Below, in pieces: positions 55,131 to 64,000 of a stretch of DNA of 64,000 bases. Both the position numbers and the translations under genes were made by a program. Position 1 is the first letter of the stretch. Each line of letters opens with the position of its first letter. The stretch comes from Janthinobacterium lividum PAMC 25724 (lineage in GTDB: Bacteria > Pseudomonadota > Gammaproteobacteria > Burkholderiales > Burkholderiaceae_D), in contig AHHB01000021.1 in NCBI GenBank assembly GCA_000242815.2, forward strand, positions 1 through 64,000, given 5' to 3'. The notes under the pieces were generated by a model. The model saw nothing but the letters and a program-made list of their open reading frames with translations, was not told the DNA's origin and did no database searches.

Positions 55131-56039
55131 ATGACGACGCCTGCACTGAACAAGGTAGTCATCTTTGGCGTGGGCCTGATCGGCGGCTCTTTCGCGCGCG
55201 CCTTGAAACATGCGGGCGCGGTAGCCAAGGTGGTCGGCATGGGCCGCTCGCGGGCATCGATGGCGCGCGCGCTCGACCTGGGCATCATCGACGAGATCGG
55301 CGGCGATATGTCTGAGGCCTTGCTTGGCGCCGACCTGGTGTTGCTGGCTGCGCCCGTGGCGCAGACCGGCGCCATCCTCGCCTCCATCGCGCCCCACTTG
55401 CAGCCTGGCACCATCGTCACGGATGCGGGCAGCACGAAAAGCGACGTGGTGGCGGCCGCGCACGCGGCGCTCGGTGGCAAGGTGGGGCAGTTCGTGCCCG
55501 GTCACCCGATCGCGGGGCGCGAGACGAACGGGCCTGACGCGGCCATCATCGATCTGTATCAAGGCAAGAAAGTGGTGCTCACGCCGCTGGCCGAAAACGC
55601 AGCTGCCGATGTCGAGAGGGTGGCGGCCGCCTGGCGCGCCAGTGGCGCCATCGTGCACACATTGACGCCCGAAGAACATGACAAGGTGTTTGCCGCCGTC
55701 AGTCATCTGCCGCATTTGCTCGCTTTTGCGCTGGTCGACGACATCGCCAGGAAGCCGCATGCGGGCCTGCTGTTTCAATATGCGGCCAGCGGCTTTCGCG
55801 ACTTTACGCGCATCGCCGGCTCATCGCCGGAAATGTGGCGCGATATCAGCCTGGCCAACCAGCCGGCGCTGCTGCACGAACTGGACGCCTACCTGGCGCA
55901 GTTGAGCACCTTGCGCGCGCACTTGGCGGCCAACGACGGCGTCGCCATCGAGGCCGTGTATGTGAACGCCCAGCACGCGCGCCAGCAATGGAGCGAGGCG
56001 ATCGAAACGGCGGAAATTCCAGCCGCGCCCGCAGAATAA
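55131..56039 (+). CDS. tyrA: Prephenate dehydrogenase
   Basis: 302 aa. NAD-binding VIFGVGLIGGSFARALK at the N-terminus; VTDAGSTKSDVV, FVPGHPIAGRETNGPDAA and AVSHLPHLLAFAL match the TyrA active-site blocks. It yields 4-hydroxyphenylpyruvate, or arogenate products if cyclohexadienyl-type. No ACT domain is present. aroA starts 18 bases later. Confidence 0.93.
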   Translation: MTTPALNKVVIFGVGLIGGSFARALKHAGAVAKVVGMGRSRASMARALDLGIIDEIGGDMSEALLGADLVLLAAPVAQTGAILASIAPHLQPGTIVTDAGSTKSDVVAAAHAALGGKVGQFVPGHPIAGRETNGPDAAIIDLYQGKKVVLTPLAENAAADVERVAAAWRASGAIVHTLTPEEHDKVFAAVSHLPHLLAFALVDDIARKPHAGLLFQYAASGFRDFTRIAGSSPEMWRDISLANQPALLHELDAYLAQLSTLRAHLAANDGVAIEAVYVNAQHARQQWSEAIETAEIPAAPAE

Positions 56040-56057
56040 ATACTCAAGGATTCCAGC

Positions 56058-57413
56058 ATGACCCAGACTAAGCACTACCCCCACCATATCGACTTGAAGC
56101 CGGTGATGCACGCCGAAGGCACGGTGCGTCTGCCTGGCTCGAAAAGCATTTCCAACCGCGTGCTGCTGCTGGCCGCGCTGGCCAAGGGCACGACAAAGAT
56201 CATCGACCTGCTCGCCTCCGACGACACCTTCGTCATGCTCACGGCATTAACGTCGCTGGGCGTCAAATGGAAGCAGGATGACATGACGGGCGACCCCGCC
56301 ACGGCGCACCAGGTACACCACGTGGAAGGCTGCGCTGGCGTGTTCCCGCACCACGCGGCCGACCTGTTCATGGGCAACGCCGGCACGGCCATCCGCCCGC
56401 TGACGGCGGCGCTGGCTGTCATCGGCGGCGACTACACCCTGCATGGCGTGTCGCGCATGCACGAGCGCCCCATCGGTGACTTGGTCGACGCGCTGAACGC
56501 CGTCGGCGCGCAGATCGAATACACGGGCGAGCAGGGCTTCCCGCCGCTGCGCATCCGCCGCGGCCACATTCACGCGCAGCGCATCGCCGTGCGCGGCAAT
56601 GTATCGAGCCAGTTCCTGACGGCCCTGCTGATGGTGGCGCCGCTGATGGCGCGCCAGCATGCGGTGACCATAGACGTGACGGGCGAGCTGATCTCGAAGC
56701 CGTACATCGAGATCACGCTGAACCTGATGCGCCGCTTCGGCGTGACGGTCGAGCATGACGGCTGGCAGTCGTTTACTGTGCAGCCGGGCCAGCAATATCA
56801 AAGCCCCGGCACCATCCACGTCGAGGGCGATGCTTCTTCAGCGTCGTATTTCCTGGCGGCCGGCGCCATCGGCGGCGGTCCCGTGCGCGTCGAAGGCGTG
56901 GGACGCGACAGCATCCAGGGCGACGTGCGCTTCGTCGAAGCCTTGCAACAGATGGGGGCCACCATCACCATGGGCGAGAACTGGATCGAAGCCCGTTCGA
57001 GCGGCGTGCTGAAAGCCGTCGATATGGATTTCAACCACATTCCCGATGCGGCCATGACGATCGCCGTGGCTGCCCTGTACGCGGACGGCACCTCGACCTT
57101 GCGCAATATCGCCAGTTGGCGGGTGAAGGAAACGGACCGCCTGGCTGCCATGGCGACGGAATTGCGCAAGCTGGGCGCCGAAGTGGAAGAGGGCGCGGAC
57201 TATCTGCGCGTGACGCCGCCGGCGCAGATTCTTGCCGCCAGCATCGACACCTATGACGACCACCGCATGGCCATGTGCTTCTCGCTCGCGGCGCTCGATG
57301 GCGCCGCGCGTCGCGGCAATACAATGCGCATCAACGACCCGAAATGCGTGGCCAAGACCTTCCCCGAGTATTTCGCCGCGTTTGCGGGGATTGCTAAGGA
57401 TACATTGATATAA
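56058..57413 (+). CDS. aroA: 5-enolpyruvylshikimate-3-phosphate synthase
   Basis: 451 aa class I EPSP synthase. [33 protein letters not shown] (normal, glyphosate-sensitive form with Gly kept), and SYDDHRMA-like [15 protein letters not shown] near the end. It joins shikimate-3-phosphate to PEP on the way to chorismate. Confidence 0.95.
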   Translation: MTQTKHYPHHIDLKPVMHAEGTVRLPGSKSISNRVLLLAALAKGTTKIIDLLASDDTFVMLTALTSLGVKWKQDDMTGDPATAHQVHHVEGCAGVFPHHAADLFMGNAGTAIRPLTAALAVIGGDYTLHGVSRMHERPIGDLVDALNAVGAQIEYTGEQGFPPLRIRRGHIHAQRIAVRGNVSSQFLTALLMVAPLMARQHAVTIDVTGELISKPYIEITLNLMRRFGVTVEHDGWQSFTVQPGQQYQSPGTIHVEGDASSASYFLAAGAIGGGPVRVEGVGRDSIQGDVRFVEALQQMGATITMGENWIEARSSGVLKAVDMDFNHIPDAAMTIAVAALYADGTSTLRNIASWRVKETDRLAAMATELRKLGAEVEEGADYLRVTPPAQILAASIDTYDDHRMAMCFSLAALDGAARRGNTMRINDPKCVAKTFPEYFAAFAGIAKDTLI

Positions 57414-57428
57414 CCTAAGACAAGTGCC

Positions 57429-57493
57429 GGGGTCGGACCCTCAGGGGGAATGCCTTCCAATGGAAGGCATTCCGATCCGCCAGGTCCGACCCC
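57429..57493. repeat. Nested palindromic repeat, copy 2
   Basis: Outer arms GGGGTCGGACC / GGTCCGACCCC (57429-57439, 57483-57493) enclose a perfect 13-bp inner repeat GGAATGCCTTCCA / TGGAAGGCATTCC around a central A (57460). Same plan as 19776-19841, but the inner sequence is unrelated. Lies between aroA and cmk. Confidence 0.92.
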
Positions 57494-57532
57494 AGTCTTC
57501 GTTTTGGGTCTCGTTTTTAAAGTGACAAAATA

Positions 57533-58201
57533 ATGCCAACCTCTCATATTCCCGTCATCGCCATTGATGGCCCCACCGCTTCCGGCAAGGGCACGGTGGC
57601 GCACCGCGTGGCCGATAAGCTGGGCTTTCATTACCTGGACTCGGGCGCGCTGTACCGTCTGACTGCCTTGACGGCGCTGCGCCGTGGCACGGATTTGCGC
57701 GACGAGCACGCGCTGGCCAAACTGGCCGAACATTTGCCCTGCCATTTTGCGGGCGGCGAGATCCTGCTGGCGCACGAAAACGTCAGCGAGTTGATCCGTG
57801 CCGAAGAAGTCGGCAATACGGCGTCAAAAATTGCTGTGTTGCCAACCGTGCGCCATGCATTGGTAGGCTTGCAGCTGGGTTTTCGCAAGACGCCTGGCCT
57901 GGTGGCAGACGGACGCGACATGGGCACGGTGATCTTCCCGCACGCGCCTTTAAAGGTGTTCCTTACCGCGAGCGTTGAGGCGCGCGCGCAACGCCGCTAC
58001 AAGCAATTGATAGACAAGGGTTTTTCTGCTAATATGGAAGACCTTCTGATGGATTTGCAAGCGCGGGACGAACGTGATACTCACCGTGCGATTGCGCCGC
58101 TGGTCCCTGCGGAAGGCGCGCATGTCCTCGATACCTCGGCGATGACGGCAGATGATGCCGTCGAAACCGTGTTGAAATGGTATGCGTCATTAGTGAAATA
58201 G
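57533..58201 (+). CDS. cmk: Cytidylate kinase
   Basis: 222 aa. P-loop [39 protein letters not shown] and RDERDTHRA. It phosphorylates CMP and dCMP. The aroA-cmk-rpsA order is widely conserved. Confidence 0.95.
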   Translation: MPTSHIPVIAIDGPTASGKGTVAHRVADKLGFHYLDSGALYRLTALTALRRGTDLRDEHALAKLAEHLPCHFAGGEILLAHENVSELIRAEEVGNTASKIAVLPTVRHALVGLQLGFRKTPGLVADGRDMGTVIFPHAPLKVFLTASVEARAQRRYKQLIDKGFSANMEDLLMDLQARDERDTHRAIAPLVPAEGAHVLDTSAMTADDAVETVLKWYASLVK

Positions 58202-58320
58202 TGTGATTTCCATGCTATGTGGTGCCCGTTGACGGCTCCTGGCCTGTCCGGGTGTGTCAAAAACCTAACCCAGTTTAAGTCGCATGGTGCGATCTCTGCT
58301 GGATAACCTGTGTGAACCCT

Positions 58321-60033
58321 ATGTCTACTGTTACAACTAACGAATCTACCGGTATGGAAAGTTTTGCTGCGCTCTTCGAGGAATCGTTGTCGCGTCAAGA
58401 TATGCGCTCCGGCGAAGTTATTTCCGCTGAAGTCGTGCGCCTCGACCACAATTTCGTGATCGTGAACGCTGGCCTCAAATCCGAAGCATTCATCCCTGTC
58501 GAAGAATTCAAGAACGACCACGGCGAACTGGAAGTCAAAGTTGGTGACTTCGTTTCCGTGGCGATCGAATCGCTGGAAAATGGTTTCGGCGATACCATCC
58601 TGTCGCGCGATAAAGCCAAGCGTCTGGCTTCGTGGCTGGCTCTGGAAAAAGCGATGGAATCGGGCGAAATCGTCGTCGGTACCGTCAATGGTAAAGTCAA
58701 AGGCGGTCTGACCGTGTTGACCAACGGCATCCGCGCATTCTTGCCGGGTTCGCTGGTTGATACCCGTCCTGTTAAAGACACCACCCCATTCGAAGGCAAA
58801 ACCCTCGAATTCAAAGTGATCAAGCTCGATCGCAAGCGTAACAACGTGGTTCTGTCCCGCCGCGCCGTCATCGAAGCTTCGATGGGCGAAGAGCGTCAGA
58901 AGCTGATGGAAACGCTGAAAGAAGGCACGGTCGTGACCGGCGTCGTCAAAAATATCACCGACTACGGCGCGTTCGTGGATCTGGGCGGTATCGATGGCTT
59001 GCTGCACATCACCGACTTGGCATGGCGCCGTGTACGTCACCCGTCGGAAGTACTGACGGTTGGCCAGGAAATCACCGCCAAAGTCCTGAAATACGATCAA
59101 GAGAAGAACCGTGTTTCGCTGGGCGTGAAACAACTGGGCGACGATCCTTGGACCGGTCTGTCCCGTCGTTACCCACAAAGCACCCGTCTGTTCGGTAAAG
59201 TAACGAACCTGACCGACTACGGCGCGTTCGTTGAAGTGGAACAGGGTATCGAAGGTCTGGTACACGTTTCCGAAATGGACTGGACGAACAAAAACGTTGC
59301 TCCTAACAAAGTTGTCCAACTGGGCGACGAAGTAGAAGTGATGGTTCTGGAAATCGACGAAGAGCGTCGTCGTATCTCGCTGGGTATGAAGCAGTGCAAA
59401 GCCAACCCTTGGGATGACTTTGGCGTGACCCACAAGAAGGGCGATAAAGTCCGCGGCGCGATCAAATCGATCACCGACTTCGGCGTGTTCATCGGCCTGG
59501 CCGGTAACATCGACGGTCTGGTGCACCTGTCCGACCTGTCCTGGACCGAAACCGGCGAAGAAGCCGTGCGTCGCTTCAAGAAAGGTGACGAACTGGAAGC
59601 CATCGTTCTGGCCATCGACGTTGAGCGCGAGCGCGTTTCCCTGGGCGTCAAGCAACTGGAAGGTGACCCATTCAACAACTTCGCAGCCATGAACGACAAA
59701 GGCTCGCTGGTAACCGGTACCGTGAAATCGGTTGAGCCTAAAGGCGCCGTGATCCAACTGTCCGAAGAAGTTGAAGGCTACCTGCGCGCTTCCGAAATCT
59801 CGCGCGACCGCGTTGAAGATGCTGGTACGCACCTGAAAGTCGGCGATAGCGTCGAAGCAATGGTGTTGAACATTGACCGTAAAGCCCGTGGTATCCAACT
59901 GTCGATCAAAGCGAAAGACAACGTTGAAACCCAGGAAGCCATGCAGAAAATGGCCGCTACCGACAACAACGCAGCTTCGGGCACCACCAGCCTGGGCGCC
60001 TTGTTGAAAGCTAAGTTCGATAACAAGAACTAA
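58321..60033 (+). CDS. rpsA: 30S ribosomal protein S1
   Basis: 570 aa with six S1 RNA-binding domains; the repeats show [43 protein letters not shown] and [23 protein letters not shown]. It guides mRNA to the ribosome. Codon use is strongly biased, as expected of a highly expressed gene. ATG 58321 is chosen over GTG 58312. The ~120-base leader could carry the autoregulatory structure known for S1. Confidence 0.97.
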   Translation: MSTVTTNESTGMESFAALFEESLSRQDMRSGEVISAEVVRLDHNFVIVNAGLKSEAFIPVEEFKNDHGELEVKVGDFVSVAIESLENGFGDTILSRDKAKRLASWLALEKAMESGEIVVGTVNGKVKGGLTVLTNGIRAFLPGSLVDTRPVKDTTPFEGKTLEFKVIKLDRKRNNVVLSRRAVIEASMGEERQKLMETLKEGTVVTGVVKNITDYGAFVDLGGIDGLLHITDLAWRRVRHPSEVLTVGQEITAKVLKYDQEKNRVSLGVKQLGDDPWTGLSRRYPQSTRLFGKVTNLTDYGAFVEVEQGIEGLVHVSEMDWTNKNVAPNKVVQLGDEVEVMVLEIDEERRRISLGMKQCKANPWDDFGVTHKKGDKVRGAIKSITDFGVFIGLAGNIDGLVHLSDLSWTETGEEAVRRFKKGDELEAIVLAIDVERERVSLGVKQLEGDPFNNFAAMNDKGSLVTGTVKSVEPKGAVIQLSEEVEGYLRASEISRDRVEDAGTHLKVGDSVEAMVLNIDRKARGIQLSIKAKDNVETQEAMQKMAATDNNAASGTTSLGALLKAKFDNKN

Positions 60034-60050
60034 GACTGCGGATACGGCAG

Positions 60051-60356
60051 ATGACAAAGTCCGAGCTGATCAACCGCCTCGCTGAGCGTTATTCTCAGCT
60101 GGTGGCGAAAGATGCGGAGTATGCCGTCAAGACCATTCTCGATGCGATGACCAACGCCTTGGCGACCGGCCAGCGTATCGAGATCCGCGGTTTTGGCAGT
60201 TTTGCCCTGAACAGCAGACCACCGCGCATCGGTCGCAACCCGAAATCCGGCGACAAGGTGATGGTGCCCGAAAAACGGGTGCCCCACTTCAAACCGGGCA
60301 AACAGTTGCGCGAGCGGGTGGACGCGATGGTCGGGCAACCGATAATCGAGGATTAA
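60051..60356 (+). CDS. ihfB: Integration host factor subunit beta
   Basis: 101 aa HU/IHF fold: [20 protein letters not shown], then [21 protein letters not shown] with the DNA-intercalating Pro in the beta arm. With IhfA it bends DNA sharply. It follows rpsA by 17 bases, the classic rpsA-ihfB pair. Confidence 0.96.
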   Translation: MTKSELINRLAERYSQLVAKDAEYAVKTILDAMTNALATGQRIEIRGFGSFALNSRPPRIGRNPKSGDKVMVPEKRVPHFKPGKQLRERVDAMVGQPIIED

Positions 60357-60381
60357 TCGTCTGCTGGAAGGCGACATAGAA

Positions 60382-60410
60382 AGCGGCGTCCTTGGATGCC
60401 GCTTTTTTTT
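60382..60410 (+). terminator. Terminator after ihfB
   Basis: Stem AGCGGCGTCC-tt-GGATGCCGCT (one G-T pair) followed by eight T, about 25 bases after the stop. Confidence 0.92.
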
Positions 60411-60590
60411 GTTAATATGCTGAGAATACCTGACATAAGCTACTGCGCGTCGCGCTTTGCGGCCTGCGATGCTCACCGTACTTCAGTACGATTGCGCTTC
60501 TCGGCCACAAATCACTGACGCTCGCTACGCTTCTGCCAGGCATTCCGAGGTTGTGCCATACGGCATTTTTTGTACTTTCTGGGCGTATCG

Positions 60591-60893
60591 ATGAAAATCA
60601 TCTCCACCATCGTTGGCTGTGTTCTTTTCGTCCTGTTCTTCAGTTTTGCGCTGAAGAATGCGCAGGTTGTTGACCTGCATGTTTTCCTCAATTATGAAAT
60701 TCGTGGCCCTCTGGTCTTGATGCTGCTGGGCTTTTTTGTCGCCGGCGCCAGCCTCGGCGTACTGGCCCTGACGCCGACCGTGTTCCGTCACCGCCGCGAA
60801 GCGAACAAGCAAAAAACCACCATTGCCGCGCTGCAGACTGTTGGTGTGGCCAGCAATGTCCAGCCGCAACCGGACAGCGTGAGCGCGCAGTAA
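60591..60893 (+). CDS. lapA: LapA family membrane protein
   Basis: 100 aa. Two membrane helices (IISTIVGCVLFVLFFSFAL and PLVLMLLGFFVAGASLGVLAL) with the ALKNAQVVDLHVFL signature between, and a soluble C-terminal tail. LapA partners LapB in control of lipopolysaccharide synthesis. lapB starts 46 bases downstream. Confidence 0.9.
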   Translation: MKIISTIVGCVLFVLFFSFALKNAQVVDLHVFLNYEIRGPLVLMLLGFFVAGASLGVLALTPTVFRHRREANKQKTTIAALQTVGVASNVQPQPDSVSAQ

Positions 60894-60939
60894 TCGGCGC
60901 CGTCGCTCCTATTTCTCTTACTCGAATAAAAACAATCGC

Positions 60940-62115
60940 ATGGATTTTGAACTCTGGTGGCTATTGGGTATCCCGGTGTTTTTCGCGCTGGGCTGGATTG
61001 CCGCGCGTGTGGACATTCATCAACTGGTGTCTGAATCGCGCAGCCTGCCGCGCAACTACTTCAAGGGCTTGAATTTCTTGCTCAATGAACAGCATGACAA
61101 GGCTATCGATGCCTTCATCGAAGTCGTCAAGCTGGACCCGGAATCGGCCGATATGCACTTTGCGCTGGGTAACCTGTTCCGCCGTCGCGGCGAAACGGAG
61201 CGCGCCATCCGCGTACACCAAAATTTGCTGGCGCGCCCGGACTTGCCGCTGGAGCAGCAGAGCCATGCCGCCTACGAATTGGGCATGGATTACCTGAAGG
61301 CGGGCTTGCTGGACCGTGCCGAAGAAACCTTTAACAGCCTTGTCGATACGCAATATGCGGCCCAGGCGCGCCGCGCCCTGCTGGAAATCTACCAGCGCGA
61401 AAAGGAATGGTCGCGCGCCATCGAAGCGGCCGTGGGGCTGCAGGAATCGGGTGCTGGAGCGCGCCAGAAGGAAATCGCCCAGTTTTATTGCGAGCTGGCA
61501 CATGACGCGCTGGTGCATATGAAGCCCGACGAGGCCATGCCGCTGTTGGAAAAAGCCCTGCAAACGGACCGCAAGAGCGTGCGCGCCACCATCCTGACCG
61601 GTGACGTGCTGCTGGCGCGTGACGACGTGGAAGGTGCGCTGACCACCTGGCGTCGCGTGGAGCAGCAAAGCGTGCCGCACGTGGCCTTGGTGGCACAGCG
61701 TCTGATGGATGGCTACAGCAAGGTGGGCCGCGCACAGGAAGGCGTCAATCTGCTGCGCTCCTATCTGGAAGAGGCGTCGTCGATCGACTTGATCGAAGTG
61801 GTCTTCAAGGCTGTCATCGAACTCGACGGCGTGGAAGCGGCGAAGCTGCTGGTCAGCGCCGAGCTGCGCCGCACGCCGACCTTGCTGGGCCTGGACAAGC
61901 TGCTCGAGGCTCGCATGATGGATGCGCCGGCCGCCATCTGGTCCGAGCTGTCGATGGTAAAAAACCTCGTGCACGGCTACACGCAGAAGCTCGCGCGCTA
62001 CCAGTGCAGCCACTGCGGCTTCAAGGCACGCCAGTTTTACTGGCATTGCCCGGGCTGCAACAAGTGGGAAACCTACCCACCACGCCGCACGGAAGAGTTA
62101 AATGTCATGAACTGA
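60940..62115 (+). CDS. lapB: Lipopolysaccharide assembly protein LapB
   Basis: 391 aa. N-terminal membrane anchor (LWWLLGIPVFFALGWIAARVD), about nine TPR repeats (LNEQHDKAIDAFIEVVKLDPE and so on), and a C-terminal rubredoxin-like zinc knuckle (CSHCGF...CPGC). LapB guides FtsH to LpxC and so sets LPS levels. Length equals E. coli LapB/YciM. Confidence 0.95.
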   Translation: MDFELWWLLGIPVFFALGWIAARVDIHQLVSESRSLPRNYFKGLNFLLNEQHDKAIDAFIEVVKLDPESADMHFALGNLFRRRGETERAIRVHQNLLARPDLPLEQQSHAAYELGMDYLKAGLLDRAEETFNSLVDTQYAAQARRALLEIYQREKEWSRAIEAAVGLQESGAGARQKEIAQFYCELAHDALVHMKPDEAMPLLEKALQTDRKSVRATILTGDVLLARDDVEGALTTWRRVEQQSVPHVALVAQRLMDGYSKVGRAQEGVNLLRSYLEEASSIDLIEVVFKAVIELDGVEAAKLLVSAELRRTPTLLGLDKLLEARMMDAPAAIWSELSMVKNLVHGYTQKLARYQCSHCGFKARQFYWHCPGCNKWETYPPRRTEELNVMN

Positions 62116-62197
62116 TTAATCGTACACGCCACCTTGCCTTGCGCAACGTGGCGTGTACTCGTATGTAACACCTATATTTCAGAAATACGGCACAACC

Positions 62198-63565
62198 ATG
62201 AAAATTACCATTATCGGCACGGGCTATGTGGGCCTCGTGACGGGCGCCTGCCTGGCGGAGCTGGGCAACGACGTTTTTTGTCTCGATCTGGACGTACAGA
62301 AGGTAGCCTTGCTCAACAGCGGCGGCATCCCTATCCATGAACCGGGCCTGGAAGAAGTCGTGGCGCGCAACCGCGCCGCCGGTCGCATGACCTTTTCCAC
62401 CGATGTCGAGGCTGCCGCTGCGCACGGTGTGATGCAATTCATTGCCGTCGGCACGCCACCCGATGAAGATGGCTCGGCCGACCTGCAATACGTGCTCGCT
62501 GCCGCACGCGGCATCGGCAAGTACATGACGGGCTTCAAGGTCATCGTCGACAAGTCGACCGTGCCCGTAGGCACGGCCGAAAGAGTGCGCGCCGCCATCC
62601 AGGGCGAACTGGACGCGCGCGGCGTGACCGCCACGTTCTCGGTGGCGTCGAACCCGGAATTTCTCAAGGAAGGCGCGGCCGTCGAAGACTTCATGCGCCC
62701 GGACCGCATCGTTATCGGCGTCGATGCCACGGCGGACGGCGAGCGCGCGCGCGAATTGCTGAAAAGCCTGTACGCGCCATTCAACCGCAATCACGAGCGC
62801 ACCTACTGGATGGATGTGCGCTCGGCCGAATTTACGAAGTATGCGGCGAATGCCATGCTGGCCACGCGTATTTCCTTCATGAATGAACTGGCGAACCTGG
62901 CCGACAAGGTGGGCGTCGATATCGAAGCCGTACGCCACGGCATCGGTTCCGATCCGCGCATCGGCCATAGCTTCCTGTACGCGGGCTGCGGCTATGGCGG
63001 CTCGTGCTTCCCGAAAGACGTGCAGGCGCTCGAACGCACGGCGCGCGGCCACGGCCAGGAATTACTCATCCTGCGCGCCGTCGAAGCCGTCAACGACCGG
63101 CAGAAGCAGGTGTTGGGCGGGAAAGTGGTCGCGCGCTTCGGTGCGGACCTGACGGGCCGGCATTTTGCCGTATGGGGACTGGCCTTCAAGCCGAACACGG
63201 ACGATATGCGCGAAGCGTCTGCGCGCGTGCTGCTGGCGGACTTGCTGGCGCGGGGCGCCACGGTAGCCGTCTACGATCCTGTTGCAATGACCGAGGCAAA
63301 GCGGGTGCTGCAACTGGACTTGACGCCGGAGCAATTGGCGCAGGTGCGCTTTGCCGACAGCCCGCTCGACGCCCTGACGGATGCCGATGCCTTGGCCATC
63401 GTGACTGAATGGAAAGCCTTCCGTAGCCCGGATTTCGAGCAGATCAAGGCGCGCCTGAAGCAGCCCGTGATCTTTGACGGGCGCAACCTGTTCGAGCCGG
63501 CCATCATGGTCGAGGCGGGCATCGAATATCACGGGATTGGTCGCTCGATCCTGACACGCGCATGA
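62198..63565 (+). CDS. ugd: UDP-glucose 6-dehydrogenase
   Basis: 455 aa. NAD site [21 protein letters not shown], catalytic Cys in [11 protein letters not shown], and the C-terminal UDP-binding domain ([20 protein letters not shown]). Makes UDP-glucuronate for exopolysaccharide or lipid A sugars. I start at ATG 62198, where the Rossmann fold begins. Stop overlaps the next start (ATGA). Confidence 0.95.
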   Translation: MKITIIGTGYVGLVTGACLAELGNDVFCLDLDVQKVALLNSGGIPIHEPGLEEVVARNRAAGRMTFSTDVEAAAAHGVMQFIAVGTPPDEDGSADLQYVLAAARGIGKYMTGFKVIVDKSTVPVGTAERVRAAIQGELDARGVTATFSVASNPEFLKEGAAVEDFMRPDRIVIGVDATADGERARELLKSLYAPFNRNHERTYWMDVRSAEFTKYAANAMLATRISFMNELANLADKVGVDIEAVRHGIGSDPRIGHSFLYAGCGYGGSCFPKDVQALERTARGHGQELLILRAVEAVNDRQKQVLGGKVVARFGADLTGRHFAVWGLAFKPNTDDMREASARVLLADLLARGATVAVYDPVAMTEAKRVLQLDLTPEQLAQVRFADSPLDALTDADALAIVTEWKAFRSPDFEQIKARLKQPVIFDGRNLFEPAIMVEAGIEYHGIGRSILTRA

Positions 63566-64000
63566 GTGCCCACGCGGTGGCAGCCTTGACGGCGCCGGCC
63601 GCGCTGGCCCAGGTGCGCCTGCTGGTGGTGGGCGATGTGATGCTCGACCGTTACTGGTTCGGCGAGGTCAGCCGTATTTCGCCGGAGGCACCGGTGCCTA
63701 TCGTACGCATCGAAAAGCGCGAAGAGCGCCTCGGTGGCGCTGCCAACGTGGCGCGCAACGCGGCCGCGCTGGGAGCGAAGACGAGCTTGCTGGGCGTAGT
63801 CGGCGACGACGAGGCTGGCAGCGAAGTCGAGCGCCTGCTTGAAGGTGGCGGCATCCACAGCTATCTGCAGCGCGATGCGGCCATTTCCACCATCATCAAG
63901 TTGCGCGTGATCGGTCGCCAGCAACAAATGCTGCGCATCGACTTCGAGGATGCGCCCAGCGATACGGTGCTGCGCGACAAGCTCAAGCAGTTCAATGCGC
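63562..64000 (+). CDS. hldE: Heptose-7-phosphate kinase (HldE N-terminal domain / RfaE1), cut by window end
   Basis: 146 residues are visible. PfkB/ribokinase fold: [29 protein letters not shown], then [16 protein letters not shown] and [10 protein letters not shown]. It phosphorylates D-glycero-manno-heptose-7-phosphate for LPS core. Whether the adenylyltransferase domain is fused (HldE) or separate (hldA/RfaE1) cannot be seen. It is coupled to ugd by the ATGA overlap. Confidence 0.88.
   Translation, partial: MSAHAVAALTAPAALAQVRLLVVGDVMLDRYWFGEVSRISPEAPVPIVRIEKREERLGGAANVARNAAALGAKTSLLGVVGDDEAGSEVERLLEGGGIHSYLQRDAAISTIIKLRVIGRQQQMLRIDFEDAPSDTVLRDKLKQFNA

Noticed and set aside
58081-60057. 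A 658-codon open frame on the minus strand opposite rpsA
   Set aside because: Shadow of the repetitive S1 gene; rpsA has six clear S1 domains and biased codon use.

Overview
The window reads as a chromosomal segment of a GC-rich betaproteobacterium of the order Burkholderiales, most like an Oxalobacteraceae member (Janthinobacterium/Duganella/Massilia type). This rests on the conserved gene order gph-ubiG-ompA / gyrA-(DUF2059)-serC-pheA-hisC-tyrA-aroA-cmk-rpsA-ihfB-lapA-lapB-ugd-hldE, the tmRNA tag ANDNSYALAA and the protein families present. No database search was possible, so the taxon is an inference. I found no prophage, CRISPR array, tRNA or rRNA gene.

Left part (1-15860): end of a type II secretion gene (gspB), mobB, a YjfB-like gene, then a bufferin operon: a DUF2282 precursor followed by a single protein that fuses the MNIO (DUF692) modifying enzyme to its DUF2063 partner, with a good Fur-box match upstream. 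After this come small genes (DUF883, S4 protein), fumC, a short FimV-like protein, an orphan fliT, an HDOD protein, a CsbD protein, a DPP-IV type peptidase, a PhzF protein, a MATE exporter and a secreted protein with three beta/gamma-crystallin domains.

Middle part (15861-44660): this is the accessory, regulation-rich section. A GAF histidine kinase sits between two decayed IS5-like remnants. Then follow cbpA-cbpM, a LysR regulator, a nicotinamidase-like gene with pncB, a DJ-1 protein, a soluble NarX-like kinase with a NarL-type regulator and a Crp/Fnr regulator, an HxlR-controlled MFS / amino-acid dehydrogenase locus with a perfect operator palindrome, a MerR-TipAS regulator with a textbook 19-bp-spacer dyad, a LysR/SDR pair and an SMP-30 lipoprotein. 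A KaiC-type module (hybrid kinase, 138-aa protein, double-domain KaiC ATPase, 80-aa protein) is followed by a convergent membrane chemoreceptor. A fasciclin-domain gene lies between two near-identical 45-bp direct repeats next to ssrA.

Right part (44658-64000): core genome. tmRNA, gph, ubiG and ompA are on the minus strand. gyrA and the serine/aromatic amino-acid run (serC, pheA, hisC, tyrA, aroA) lead into cmk, rpsA, ihfB, lapA-lapB, and the envelope sugar genes ugd and hldE (cut by the window end).

Scattered through the window are two families of intergenic palindromes. In the more striking one, conserved outer arms (GGGGTC.GACC) enclose a perfect inner inverted repeat whose sequence differs completely between copies.
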